Assembly: GCA_902806565.1 (NCBI GenBank)
Contig: CADCXA010000026.1
Span: 62,001-126,000 of the forward strand
Length of the DNA stretch: 64,000 nucleotides
Source: Hypoxylon rubiginosum
Taxonomy: Eukaryota > Ascomycota > Sordariomycetes > Xylariales > Hypoxylaceae
Direction of reading: 5' to 3'
The notes beneath the pieces are model-generated. The model saw only the letters and a program-made list of their open reading frames with translations. It was not told where the DNA came from and ran no database searches. The translations under genes and the position numbers were made by a program. Shown here piece by piece: positions 47,526 through 58,751 of the stretch. The stretch's first letter is position 1; each line of letters starts with the position of its first letter.

Positions 47526-47861
47526 ATGGCGTCCACCGGAACCCCCACCAGCGCCCTGCAGCGGGAAACCCAGCTAGGCAAGAGCAACACGACCAAAGAC
47601 GGGTCCATAGTCACGTCGTCGGACCCGACGATCAGCCCGTCGGCCACCGCGGGCCAGAAGCTGAAGGGCGACGCGAGTGGCGCCCTCAAGGGCAGCATCG
47701 GCAGCATGCAGGCGGCCGCCGGGGCCGCCACCCGGAACAAGGGCTTGGAGGAGAAGGGCCGCGTCAAGATGCAGGAGGAAGACGAGCGGCTCGGCGCCAA
47801 GCGCGGACACATGCCCGTCGGCTCGGACCAGAGACATGTGGAGGTGGAAAAGCAGCAGTAG
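47526..47861 (+). CDS. Small hydrophilic CsbD-like stress protein
   Basis: A single exon of 111 residues from ATG 47,526, preceded by an A-rich leader. The sequence is strongly hydrophilic, Gly/Ala/Lys/Glu-rich and low in aromatic residues. The core (AGQKLKGDASGALKGSIGSM then AAGAATRNKGLEEKGRVKMQ) matches the K-G-x2-G-x2-(K/Q) pattern of CsbD-like proteins and of small fungal relatives, usually stress- or stationary-phase-induced. It is probably disordered and cytosolic or nuclear. Codons are GC-rich at third positions, as in highly expressed fungal genes. The exact role is unknown, and the family call rests on pattern only. Confidence 0.65.
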   Translation: MASTGTPTSALQRETQLGKSNTTKDGSIVTSSDPTISPSATAGQKLKGDASGALKGSIGSMQAAAGAATRNKGLEEKGRVKMQEEDERLGAKRGHMPVGSDQRHVEVEKQQ

Positions 47862-49083
47862 AGGGGTGAATGGAGTTGGTAGTTGGAATTGGAAGTTGAA
47901 AGTCGAAAGTTTTCGATCGGTTTGCTAGCCTTGATACCTCCTAAACCAGAATGTATGAATACCTACTACGAGACCTGGTCCCATACCGGTTCGGTAGAGA
48001 ACCAACAGTGCAGCAATACATGAGTATGGGTTTCTAAGGGATACTGGAACATGTTCTTGCGTTTACCATCCCCGTCCACCAAAATGTTAAGTTGATACAG
48101 ACACCTACTTGATGGAAGCAATGGTATGAGAAGTCAAAATCATTGTTATATTTGCTAAAGGGCGGATAAGGGACGGCTGTTAGATACAATAGAGCCCCCA
48201 ACATCACTCGGACAGGTCTCTAGGTAGGCTAACCATGGTATTAGGTAATCTATTTGATGATGATGATGATGAAATTCTCTACGTCCAGCTATCTACCTAG
48301 ACATACAATATATCCATGGCACAGCGACGCGCATCAGTGGCGCATAGGATGACTGGAGTACCTCGGAAGGAGACAGAGCCAGAGATTCGCCTGACATAAG
48401 AAAAGAAAAAGGTAGCCTGTCAGCGCAAAATAAAAGAAATGCCCTCCTGTGTCTCGAGAGGACCTGGTAGATGTGATCTACTGGAGAAGGGCGTGAGCCG
48501 CGCATCTCCCTAGTTCCGGACTTAATCGTATCGTTCCGGCCCGAACCTCTCAACCCGCTTCTCTACCTCATCTTCAGAGTACATTCTTTCTGTTTCCCAC
48601 GGTGTAAATAGCAATCGGGGATTACGTCCAATTGCAGCCGACCATGTTCTCCGCGTTACCTCCACCCGTCGTTTAGAAAGCAGGACGTCGCATTCTCCAT
48701 GGAGGACCGCGCGGCTTATCTCGGGATATATGTTGGTGCTAGTTAAAGTTCTTCCACCCTGTCGTCTACGGCTTCAGGCATTCCCCCAGCCCCTTATTTC
48801 GTATTGCTTATCGTCCTGGTACATTGATGCAGAAGATAAAGCCGACGTACTGTCTCTTAGTACCTGCGTTGGTAACTATTCGGCCTACACTGGGGTCCTG
48901 CTTAAGAGGAAGGCGATCTCTCGATCAAGGGGAGGAGCGGTATTAACGTCGTTGATTCCGTGGGCTTCATCAGCGGAAAGGTTGATGGCGATGTTCAATC
49001 GGGAACTGGATGCCCTCCCGAAATGACACCAAGCCAGTTGCGTTCGTTTCCTTGTTGTTACACCACATTACCCGAGTCTCAGG
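47862..49083. other. Intergenic, doubtful ORFs only
   Basis: About 1.2 kb. ATG-less or weak frames at 48,293-48,553 (minus) and 48,730-49,026 (plus) lack any domain. A short (GAT)n run lies near 48,255. Confidence 0.5.
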
Positions 49084-49515
49084 TCAGGTGCTGTTGAGGA
49101 GCGTCTTGTTCAGGACTCCGTTCTTCTGAATCTCGTTCGTCGTCATCTAGGAGGATGCCGATCCTCACTTGGCCAATGAGTTCGCGGTATAGGATGTTCT
49201 TGTAATCAAAATTTTGTTTGGGGGTGACTGTGGACTTGTCACCATGGACTGGTGCTGATAGCCATAGTAAAAGTACAGCTTTCCGTTATCGTCGGCGGCA
49301 CCGATCGATCTCATGATTCCTGTCTGGAAGATATTCGCTGTTCTCTGTCTCCCCGCTGGTTTCCGATCGTAGGTACTGTGGTTTATATCCTCTAATTCGT
49401 CGCTGAAGTGAGAATTTTCGAAGTCGGTGAAGTTGTCGGCGAAAAATATCCCTAGTTCAATATCGCGGTCGTGTATTTGAGAAGTTTGTGTAGGTATGGC
49501 GCAGTACGTCCACAT
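49084..49515 (-). CDS. Tentative small two-exon gene
   Basis: ATG at 49,515 opens a frame with protein-like content (IHDRDIELGIFFADNF; GAADDNGKLYFYYGYQHQSM). If a 44-bp segment (49,199-49,242, GTGACA...TACAAG) is spliced out, it continues in frame to NILYRELIGQVRIGILLDDD and a TGA at 49,084, giving 128 residues. The intron is short and has no CTAAC branch site, so a frameshifted remnant is the main alternative. A TATATATA box at 49,697 lies about 180 bp upstream. No family recognised. Confidence 0.35.
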
Positions 49516-49696
49516 TTGTCAACTCCTCAAGTGGTCAGAATTGAAGCCAGTTGAGAATGATCCCTTGAGTTCTCTGGAATCGACGTTAAAGCAGTATGGT
49601 ATTTGGTTGTCGGGATTTAGCCTGTAGATGGGTGGCTATACACGCTGATCTGGATAGGAACTAAGACAAGAACACAGCGGGGTTTCTTGTATGGAG

Positions 49697-49704
49697 TATA
49701 TATA
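49697..49704 (-). promoter_or_regulatory. TATATATA box
   Basis: A self-complementary TATATATA in GC-normal DNA, about 180 bp upstream of the minus-strand ATG at 49,515. It supports that tentative gene having, or having had, a promoter. Confidence 0.35.
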
Positions 49705-50129
49705 CCCGAAGCCCTCATCAGTTGGGATAGAAGAGACGGAAAAGATGGAAAAGAGTTCAATCGATGTTGTGGTTGTAGAAAGTTTCAAAAGCCACCCTTG
49801 TAGTGAGAGAGTGCTAAAAGAGCACTTCCTTTTCGTAACTACCTAACATAGGTCGTTGTTACTACATTACTGTTATTACGTCGCTTAGTTTGCATCATAG
49901 GGGTTACTAATACTTCCCCCAAAGTTGTCTTTAACTTTGGCAATTGCATTTCTACCTGTTATGAGTCAACGTTTTCTTTCTTTTCTTTTTTCCTGCCAGT
50001 GCTTGACCTTTGGAATGCACGTTCAACTCCATCGTAATCCTTCTAAGTACTTTCCATACTTAATTCTAACTCAACGCTTGGATACGTGGACTGTACGTGC
50101 GCAGCAAGACTGAATCTGACTCGCAAGTT
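49705..50129. other. Intergenic
   Basis: No gene seen. T-rich stretches occur at about 49,970-50,000. Confidence 0.5.
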
Positions 50130-50775
50130 CTCTTAAATATTATCGAGAGTTTTTGCAAAACAGGATTGTACACTATCAAGGCAATTGATGAGTTTATCAG
50201 CTGCCTGGTATATGCGCCTAGAGATAGGAGACACAACTCCAGGGCCGAGGTTGCTACTGAAGTAAGGCTGAATGACAGCAAGGGACGGGCAAAAAGACAG
50301 CCGCCCCCAATACCGATGACGAACCCCTGAGCAAGCACAACCTGCCAGCATTGCGTGCACAGGGAGAGCATCGTGTGGCAGAAGACGATGAAGAAGCTGC
50401 TGATGAAGAGGATAGATTTCAAGAAGCCCCTATCGCAGATAGGTCCTACCACTGCGCCTGTGGCGAAGACGAGGAGCGCTTAGATAGAGCCGATCCACGA
50501 GATATTAGATGAAGTCTAGGTGGAGAGCTGCCCGGATTCGTAGAAGGCTTGGTAGTCGCCAAAGGTAATTACAATTCCTCTATATACATGGCCCAAGTGT
50601 TCAAAACCAGCATCCAGCTCGCCAGAACTTGCAACCAAGCCTTGAACCCGCCGTCAGGTGCTGGGCTGCGTTGAGCAGCAGAAGTATTCTCGATACCACT
50701 AGGATTGTTTTTCTCGGGATCCTCAGCTTGCTTAGGGTTGAATTCATCGTGTTGATTGCTGTCGCTTGCACCATG
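50130..50775 (-). pseudogene. MFS monocarboxylate-type transporter pseudogene
   Basis: On the minus strand the sequence PDGGFKAWLQVLASWMLVLN (near 50,660) is the hallmark N-terminus of fungal MCT-like major facilitator transporters. It is followed by ITFGDYQAFYESGQLST, NISWIGSI, ALLVFATGAVVGPICDRGF and LAQGFVIGIGGGCLF, in the right order for transmembrane helices 1-4. The frame is broken by TAG after QLST and TAA after IGSI, each one C-to-T step from CAG or CAA. It is also broken by a disrupted junction after the first helix and a frameshift after GGGCL (the true continuation PSLAVIQPYFSSN lies in another frame). Nothing of the remaining eight helices is seen. It would have carried monocarboxylates or related acids across the plasma membrane; this copy cannot make a working protein. 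Confidence 0.8.
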
Positions 50776-51725
50776 ACCAACCTCTCGCAGACGAAAACAA
50801 GTAGGAAATCCAACGAGACTTATATTCTTTATCCATACCGTTATTCTACAGGCTCCGTAGCATTAGGAGCGCTTAGACATCTTATAAGCCTTGTCGTTCG
50901 GTCTTCGCATGTTTGCATGCATAGAAGCAGCAATAGTCCTTGGTACATAGCGAGTGAGTCTGTATTACCCTAGATCATCGTCTGTCGTCGCGGAGATAGT
51001 CTGCATCGCGAGTATATTAAAATTGGCCCACTGTAGCATTCACTCTCAGAGTGGCTCTACTTCACTTCAGGCATGGGCTCGGTCGTCGCCTCTTCGGCAC
51101 GGCCCGCGCTGGCAGAGTTACAAAAATATCCGCATAGGTGCCATTTGGATGCAAACAATTGAGGCACCAAAGTCTTTACTATAAAGATAGCCTCTAGTCT
51201 TTCTCACGGGTCTCTTCGAAGTTCTGGCAGCTTTGCCGGAATACGACACCTACAGTTAAGAGGTAACGCCATTTGCACTTACTTGGTCGTGTCGAATGCT
51301 AAATGGTAGCCGAAATAACAACTGAAATATGATCAGCCCAAGCCTATGATGTATCCTACGGTGAGCACTCAAAGATGCGCATCAAGGTTAAAAGCTGTAA
51401 TCAGTTCCTAACAAAAAAGGGGGGAAGGGGGTGGTTACATAAGCCGGAACGGTTGCTCCTCTGAAATACGGGACCTCGATAGGCTTCGGCCAATTAGAGG
51501 GCAGTCCGTGTAGCCGTCACCAGCTCCCCGCAATGATGCAAACGACCAGGGGAAGTGAAGCTCACATTTCGTCATGACTTGTTCAGCTCTCGCCGTGTAG
51601 CATCTTTGACGAGGACCGAGACAGTCTCAATCGAGATGGACAGGCATAGGTACAAGAAGTTGCAAGCCCCAAGCGGCTCCTTGTCAAGATGCGTCCCTGG
51701 ATTTTGATGAAAACACCGAGACGTC
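50776..51725. other. Intergenic between transporter remnant and SDR gene
   Basis: About 950 bp with no supported gene. A G-rich run (GGGGGGAAGGGGGTGG-like) lies near 51,419-51,433. Confidence 0.5.
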
Positions 51726-52970
51726 ATGATCTCTCCCATCGTACGAGGCATCACCCACCATAAGAGACGGCTGTCCAGCATCGTACTACGATCTGGGAGT
51801 TCACTCATCAACCATTCCGCAGCGTTTCGTGCCGTACCATCAGCAGTATACTTCCCATCGCAGTGCTCTAGATCAATAAACCCAACCCAGTCCGTCAGAA
51901 TGGCATCATCATCATCCAACAACAGCCGCAACGAGCCCTTCACCCGCGACAAGCTCTTCGACCTGACGGGCCACGTGGCGCTCGTCACGGGCGGCGGCTC
52001 GGGCATCGGCCTGATGGCGACGCAGGCGCTCGTGGCCAACGGCGCCAAGGTGTATATCACGGGGCGGACGAAGGCGAAGCTGGACCGCGTCGCGGAGCTG
52101 TACTCGCAGGGCGAAGGCTCCATCGTCCCGATTCCGTGCGACGTGTCGGACAAGAGCCAGATCGCGAGCCTGGTCGAACAGATATCCGCAAGAGAGCAGT
52201 GCCTGTGCGTGTTGGTCAACAACGCGGGCATCAGCGGGACGACGCTGCAGACGGAGTCGTCGTCGGCCGAGGAGATGAAGGCGAACCTGTTCGACGACTC
52301 CCGGTCCACCGTCGAGGACTGGACCGACGTGTACCGGACCAACGTGGCGCAGGTGTTCTTCGCGACGACGGCTTTCTTGCCGCTGCTGCAGAAGTCGTCG
52401 GCCCGGTTCCCGGGGTGGTCCGGCACCGTCATCAACATCTCGTCCATCAGCGGCCTCGTCAAGTCCGCCCAGCACCACTTCGCCTACAACGCGTCCAAGG
52501 GCGCCGCCATCCACCTCACCCGCATGCTGGCCGCCGAGGCCGCCGCCAACAAGCTGAAAGTCCGCATCAACTCCATCGCCCCGGGCGTCTTCCCCAGCGA
52601 AAGTGAGTCATTTCCAGTACCTAAGCTTTCCTCCCCATCTCTCCCCAAGGGCCTCTAGTTTGCCCGCCCTATGCGTCGAGTTGCAACGGTGTCGTAAAAA
52701 CGAGTTTTCGTGGTTTACTATCATATAGCATGTTGGGCTAGACCGAGTTTGCTAACCGGATGTGTTTGCGCTGCAGTGACCACGGATGGCAGCAGCGGAG
52801 ACCAGAAGAGCCACATCGAGCGGGAGAAGTACGCGGAAAAGGTGCCGGCGGGCCGGCCAGGTAAAGACGACGATATGGCGCAAGCGGTTTTGTTCTTCGC
52901 CGCGAACCAGTATTTGAACGGCCAGACCGTGGCCGTGGATGGTGGATACACACTTGCGGCCGGAGAGTAA
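51726..52970 (+). CDS. Short-chain dehydrogenase/reductase (RhlG/FabG-like), possible mitochondrial leader
   Basis: Exons 51,726-52,602 and 52,777-52,970 (174-bp intron with GCTAAC branch site) give 356 residues. Cofactor motif TGGGSGIG at 88-95, NNAG at 165-168, catalytic Ser cluster 239-242 (SSIS), and Tyr254-x3-Lys258 (YNASK) make it a complete classical SDR. The C-terminus NGQTVAVDGGY is typical. It is closest in pattern to fungal proteins annotated as rhamnolipid-biosynthesis 3-oxoacyl-ACP reductases. The N-terminal 58 residues contain many Arg/Ser and no acidic residue (GITHHKRRLSSIVLRSGSSL), as in mitochondrial presequences. A second in-frame ATG at 51,900 (MASSSSNNSRNEP) would give a cytosolic form of 298 residues. 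The substrate is not known. Confidence 0.9.
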
Positions 52971-55143
52971 ACCTTTGAGTTCGGGTTTACAGAGTGAATC
53001 GTCGTGAGGACGATTTATGACTGCCATGTATTACTCATGAACATCCGTAACGAGATTTCAATGAAGGTTTGCGTTAAGCTCAAGGTATCGAGCACGGTTC
53101 GCGAATTAGCAGCGTTGATACCTACCTGTGTTGGAACTCAATTTAAACATTCAGGAAACCATTCATAACGCGACCAAGGTTTGACTATATGAGGTTAATT
53201 TGGGTGTCTTCGCTCGTTATGAAAATAATCAAAGTGTTTTATCCTCTCTTGCCAAGACTTCCGTGCGTCGCGCTGTAGCATCAAGCTTATCTGCGTAGGG
53301 TTCTTGGCTGCGTGTGCCCGGAGATCAGATCTTGCTTGCTGCGATACACACAAATGTTATCACGATACCGATATAGCATGACATCCGTTATGTCACTCCG
53401 CATTTCCCACCACGTGGAAAAGCCCTCGTGGCATATGGAGTTGGAGTAATGGGATGTTTCCTTTCATCTGAAAATTAGGTTAGGCAGAAGACATGGAAGC
53501 TCGGGACTTGTTTAATGCCTCTTCTCTTTGTTTAGTGCTCGTCTTCAATGTTGCTGATGAATACCCTCGTACCGTCGGGATACTTTGGTACCTACATACG
53601 CACATGTGGCTTGATGTATGCACAACCTGATACAGCAGTCAGATGCTTGATATAGGTACCCAGAACTATGCTTCAGTACAAGGATAACGTTAAGATCTAG
53701 TCTTCCCGTTTTCTAATTAGACCTCTACCAATCCCGCCAGCCTTATGCACATCATAGAAAAGAAAGAAAAAAAACATATGATTCCGGTACGATGTCGCAG
53801 TCCACTTGGAAAATCCTAACCCATGTCTCCGGCACGATGTGACGCGGGTGCGGGTTGCGGTGACCTGCGGGGGAACCCGTTCCCCCCCTAAACAATCCAT
53901 GTGCGGCACGCTACCGAGATGCGTAAGCATGTAACTCAATCGTCGTAAGCTGTACGCTGACCTCACGCTGCAGCCTGTAGCCGTAATGGGGGCGCACAAT
54001 ATAAACAAGTCCACATCTGACTTAGGTGATGGGGGGAAAACTAAAATTTGTATGGTAGAATGCAAGCGTGTTGCGCGATACGTACGCAACTATTATAAGG
54101 TGGGGTGATATCACAAGCAGTTTTGTTAACGAGGCAAGGAGAGAGATCTACGCGAATCCCACATCGTTGCTGATCCGGGTCGCGGCAACGCCAGCGCTAG
54201 AGCAAGGGGCAGAAACGCCGGCTTCGTAGCGCGTACCGTAGGGCTGGGTGCAAACTAAACATATTATGGATGAGCCTACATGTAACTCCCGGGACGGATC
54301 GTGACCATGCCTCTAACGGTTCGTTACAACTCTGGACAGGGGCCAAGAACGTCCTCTCACAGCTTACCTACTATAGCAAAACGGTTACAATTTAAAAGAG
54401 GCACGTAGTATCATGATGATAAACTTGCAAGTAATATCGCTGGTATTCGCTGATGACAACTGCCAAAACTGATGCTGTTGCAATACTGCTTATCTGTAGA
54501 AATCCTTCATACCGCATCCTCAAAAGGATCATCAAGAAATCAAGTCGTGCCGGTTCATCCCTCAAGAAACCTGTGACACTTATATGTTTCCATTCCGAGA
54601 GTTCTCATTCTGTCCTTGAAACCAAATCAAATGCCCATCTCCTCCTCCGCCGGGGCCTGTAAAACGCCAAAGATGATGCAGAGGTATCCTTAATGAATGG
54701 GGCACAACCCAATCTGACCGATGCCGAACCAAATGAACCAACCGACCAGTGAGCCGACCAACCTCGTCCGGGCCGTAAATAAAAAATCTGTGGAGTGGAG
54801 TAACCGTGGAAGTAGGGATCTGCTCACTCCGGGTATCATTGCAATTCCGTTACGCTGTTCGTCGATGAAAACTAATCCCCTCCCATGTGATGTGATGCCA
54901 ATAAATAAAAAAAGAGTCGATAGGAAAAAATGATGTAGAACCAGGCCAACAAAATAAAGGGGCGTATCGCTTAAGTCAATCTAGTGACCATATCAAACGG
55001 TGAACCGGTCCAGACCGTACCAAATTTCATATGCATAGGTTATGAAAATGTGTGAGCCGTAAAATCCAGGAGTGCCACGAGCATAGAACTGCCCGAAAAA
55101 GACGATCCATGCCAGAGGGACCGTCAAAGAAGACATTGAACCT
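52971..55143. other. Intergenic, about 2.2 kb, no supported gene
   Basis: Several frames of 60-130 codons occur (for example 53,697-54,089 minus, 54,453-54,662 plus), but none has a domain or convincing splice structure. The last 150 bp are probably the 3' UTR of the SWIRM gene. Confidence 0.5.
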
Positions 55144-56397
55144 TTAAATGTAAGGGGCCATCCAGCGCTTCTCGAGCCAGCCAACCTTGTCAAAGGCTGT
55201 CCACAGTTTCGATGCCTTGTTGACATCGATCTTGCAGGCTTGCTGCGCATCCGTCTTGCGGAACTCCTTGCCCACGTTAAGACATTCGAGACGTCTGACA
55301 AACATTCTTCTCTTGCTCGTGAGATAGGTGGCGCAGTCAAGGCGGAGATTGGCGGCCAGAGTGACCTCATCCGGGTGGAGAAGATTTCGATGCGGATCGT
55401 TGCTCAAGTCAATCGGGGTGCCCTTCCAATCCACCTTGAGGCTGTTAGCTTTGTGCGGGAGCGTGTCCAAAGGCGGGCAGAAGTTGGGAAGCGAAGCGAA
55501 GTCCTTGTCCTCTCGGTTCGGAGCCACCGCACGACGTGGTGAAGGATCGGGTGTCGCGCTAGGTACACGACGGTTGGAAGATTGACCTGCGCCCGTAGTG
55601 GGATAAGACCGGATCGGACGCGGCGCCGCAGATTGAGACTGGGATGCCTTCACGACCTTGGCGGGCTTCGGGACTCTCGTGCGCTGCGTCTCTTTGCGAA
55701 CCTGCGGAGCTTTTGCCGGGAGGATTGGCTGAAGCTTCGGGTGATTCCTCGCTCGCGCCTGTCTGTCCTTGATCAACTGGTCATGCTCGCGCTTTCGCCA
55801 TGCGGTCGGGTCCTTGCTGTACAATTCCATGACCTTAGAACTGAAGAACAGGACCAACTCGTAGTCTTCCCGGTTCGGGGGAGTTGCTTCCCTAAACAGA
55901 TTCGCCGGTCGCGCATTGACGTGCTCATCGACAATTCGGCGCACACCGATAGGCTCCTCTCGACCAAATAGTGGTCGCTGCTGCGGAGAGCTCGTGACGT
56001 CCTGTGTAGGATACAGAATAGGATCTTTCACTGGAGTGTTTGCTGATGGCACACCATGAACAGGATGGTCGTCGACCTTGGTAGCAGGCGAGATAGGAGG
56101 CGACAGCGGTGGAATTGGACCCATTCGGCGCATGTCGGAGACAACAGGGCCAACAGATTTTGAATCGCGTCGCTGCGAGAAAGAATCAAATCGAGGAGCT
56201 TCAGGTGGTGACATTAGGTTGCTAATGTCGAGAGGTTTCTTGATGCCGGAATCTTTCGACGGTGCGATCGAAGTAATTGAAGTCTTATCCATGACGCGCG
56301 GGGGAGATGGATGAGTTGGAGATGACATGACCACCATTTGACCGACGAAGGGAGAAGAGGGCTGTACAGCCGTTGGCGATGTTGGTTTGTCAGCCAT
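55144..56397 (-). CDS. SWIRM-domain protein, FUN19/Laf-like
   Basis: Single exon of 417 residues; the first ATG in frame is at 56,397 (MADKPTSPTAVQPSSPF), with only TTG upstream. The first ~150 residues are Pro/Ser-rich and disordered with many SP/TP sites. A central helical segment (YELVLFFSSKVMELYSKDP, then RKREHDQLIKDRQARAR) is followed by a basic linker. The last ~100 residues form the SWIRM domain: LPHKANSLKVDWKGTPIDLS, HRNLLHPDEVTLAANLRLDC, Y-L-T-S-K-R-R-M-F, then ACKIDVNKASKLWTAFDKVG and W-L-E. SWIRM domains bind DNA or nucleosomes in chromatin complexes. The fungal FUN19 and S. pombe Laf1/Laf2 type (associated with the Clr6 deacetylase) has this layout, so a nuclear chromatin role is inferred. 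A long leader upstream (to about 57,150) is likely. Confidence 0.85.
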   Translation of the reverse strand: MADKPTSPTAVQPSSPFVGQMVVMSSPTHPSPPRVMDKTSITSIAPSKDSGIKKPLDISNLMSPPEAPRFDSFSQRRDSKSVGPVVSDMRRMGPIPPLSPPISPATKVDDHPVHGVPSANTPVKDPILYPTQDVTSSPQQRPLFGREEPIGVRRIVDEHVNARPANLFREATPPNREDYELVLFFSSKVMELYSKDPTAWRKREHDQLIKDRQARARNHPKLQPILPAKAPQVRKETQRTRVPKPAKVVKASQSQSAAPRPIRSYPTTGAGQSSNRRVPSATPDPSPRRAVAPNREDKDFASLPNFCPPLDTLPHKANSLKVDWKGTPIDLSNDPHRNLLHPDEVTLAANLRLDCATYLTSKRRMFVRRLECLNVGKEFRKTDAQQACKIDVNKASKLWTAFDKVGWLEKRWMAPYI

Positions 56398-58131
56398 GGT
56401 AAATGGTTGTCCCAAGAGCTGTGGGTCGATGATGGTGAAGAGTGGCAAATCAGGCAGACACCGAGTTGCGTAGGAATTGATTCACCAAATAGAATCAGAA
56501 TCTAGGACAATGCGGTGTATGCGATTGCGATCGCAACGAATTGTCCAATTCTTGTGAACCGACTGTTGATTTGAGTTGAATTAAATACAGTGGGTTGATA
56601 TAACGGGTGTTGGCTGATATATGTAGTTGCTAGAAGATGGAAGAAGAGCGCAGAGCTGGTTTCGGAGTTAAGGTAAGGGTGGTGTAAGTAGACGTCTCCT
56701 TGTTGTCGAAACTGCTATTGTCCGAAAATGGGTTAATCAGGAACAGCAGGAGAGCAAACAATGGACATCCAGATTATATTGTTCTTGTCGTAGCGGCAAG
56801 AGGCGAGCGTGCTGTGTACTCTCGAAACGGATAAAGCCACCATTTGCCTAGGATGGTTGTGAGGACAATTATATGGAGGCCAGGTTTAAACGCCGAGTCT
56901 GGAAGTGCGCATGGAAGAATATTGCGGAAACAAGTTGTAAACAGCGGGGTGGCAAAAGAATAGCGTATGCCTCTAGATGTAATTCACGAGAATTACGATT
57001 GAAGCATGGAACGACGAAGTATAAAAAGTAAAAAGAGAGAAAACGTAAAGTTCCAAGGTCCAGTGGGATGGATGGCCGAGAAATAGGTAATGGCAAGAAG
57101 TAGAAGTAGATGTAGATGTAGGAATAAGAGTGGGAGGGAAGAAACACAAGACTACCAAATCAAAAAATGCGTAACTGATAGGTAGGATGTAGTGAGGGTT
57201 GAGGGTAGTGTAGTGAGTGGTAGCTTAACGCTGGTGACTTCAGAGAGTGTCTTGTTTGGGGTCCGTACCTCGTCGGATATAGACGTGGATACGTTTTGGT
57301 GGTGGTGTCGTGAAGAGTCACACTTCCCTACTGCCTTCCCTCCAATAGTCATCCATCAAAGTCATAAGGCAGGCTCGGACAGGGCAGAGACAGGACAGGG
57401 GACAGGGGGACAAGGGGGACAGGGATCGCAAAGACAGGGCAGCGCGGCGTGGCGGGCGCAGGGGTGTGCAACATCAACGTTGGCTTATTTTTGGGACCAG
57501 GTCCTGCGCGAAAGCTGTGCTTGCCCCAGAACCAGGTACCTGTAAGTACCACGAGTGAAAAGGTACATGTACTTGGGAGATCGGAACTGCGACTCCCGCC
57601 CGAGCCTTTGGCTTCTGTACCTAGGTACATACTTTGGCTTCTGTCGGCCACCAGCGGGACAAGTCCAACCTTTTTGGAGACCTCCAGGGGCTATCTCTCA
57701 CCTATCTCATATGGCCATCCGTCATATATGACCTGTAAGTAATCCCGTGGAAGAAATTCGAAACTATTCGAATTGTATAGCAAGTTGACCGATAGTAGTG
57801 TACAATGAATTGAGAAATAGAATTGACAAGTTCTCCAACTCAATTGTGCTTCACGAGCGACGCAATTGGGGAGGACAAGAACTTGGTAGCTTGCAACGTG
57901 ATCAGGCTTCAATGGAGAACTAACACATTCAATTGTGAACGTACAGGTCTTGTTGGAGATCAGGAGTGGGGGTAAGGAGTGAGGAGTGAGAGAATGTGTG
58001 CCACACTCACACGCAGCAGACACAGACCACACGAACACCACGGACCAGACCAGAGACACACATAACGCCTCCGCCAGTCGCCAGTCGCCAGTCTTCCACC
58101 ATTAAGGTGAACCGAACTAACTCGAGTTGGC
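56398..58131. other. Leader/promoter of the SWIRM gene and intergenic
   Basis: It contains a G-rich purine tract at about 57,368-57,440 (repeats of GGGACAGG type) and GTACCTAGGTAC-like palindromes near 57,615. No gene is supported. It probably holds the 5' UTR and promoter of the minus-strand SWIRM gene. Confidence 0.45.
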
Positions 58132-58751
58132 ATGTATACACACACCTTTCTCAAGGCACGTCAGGTCTGGATGGAGATTCCCCTCCAGACAAGAAGCCCA
58201 ACTAAGGCATATGAATTTGTCACCCCAACAGCCCTTGCAACGCGGGGTCCAATGATACAGACGAATTGGAATGCTCCGTTGCCTGGTTTGAAGACGGCAT
58301 TCGGTGCAAAGATAAAGCTGCAATACACTCGCACGCATGCGGAACTGACGTCGACAAGTCAGTAATAACCACAAGTGCACGAAATTTGCGCGAAATTAGG
58401 CACCGCGATTAGTCCGTGGGTATCCTTTTCTCCATCTACGAGAGGCCTTATCCGGCGAATTGGTTTTCTTCTCTAGATGGTCCTGATGCCCAAACTGTTG
58501 CTCTCTTCGAGCGGGACCAAACAGCTTGGATCCTGTGTAATTGCAATAATGACGACAGGTGGGAATTGCGTCGTGTCACGCGGCGTCTGGCTATCGCTTC
58601 TCCATGGATAACGGTATGGGATTTGTTCAAACCAGGTGTTCTGAAACCGTTGGCCAATTGCTGGACGTATGAGGTGGGCGATGCCAGCTACCAACCAAGG
58701 CAGAACCACATTGATGAATACGGAGCTTTGCAAGCTTCATATCGGACCTAG
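58132..58751 (+). other. Two doubtful open frames
   Basis: An ATG frame at 58,132-58,365 (77 codons) and an ATG-less frame at 58,416-58,751 whose product looks protein-like (ERPYPANWFSSLDGPDAQTV; ASPWITVWDLFKPGVLKPLA). They could be exons of one small gene or a fragment. No good donor/acceptor pair joins them, and no family is recognised. Confidence 0.25.

Noticed and set aside
51572..52462. Long minus-strand open frame (296 codons) opposite the SDR gene
   Set aside because: It is the antisense shadow of a GC-rich coding exon; the plus strand has the full SDR motif set and correct splicing.
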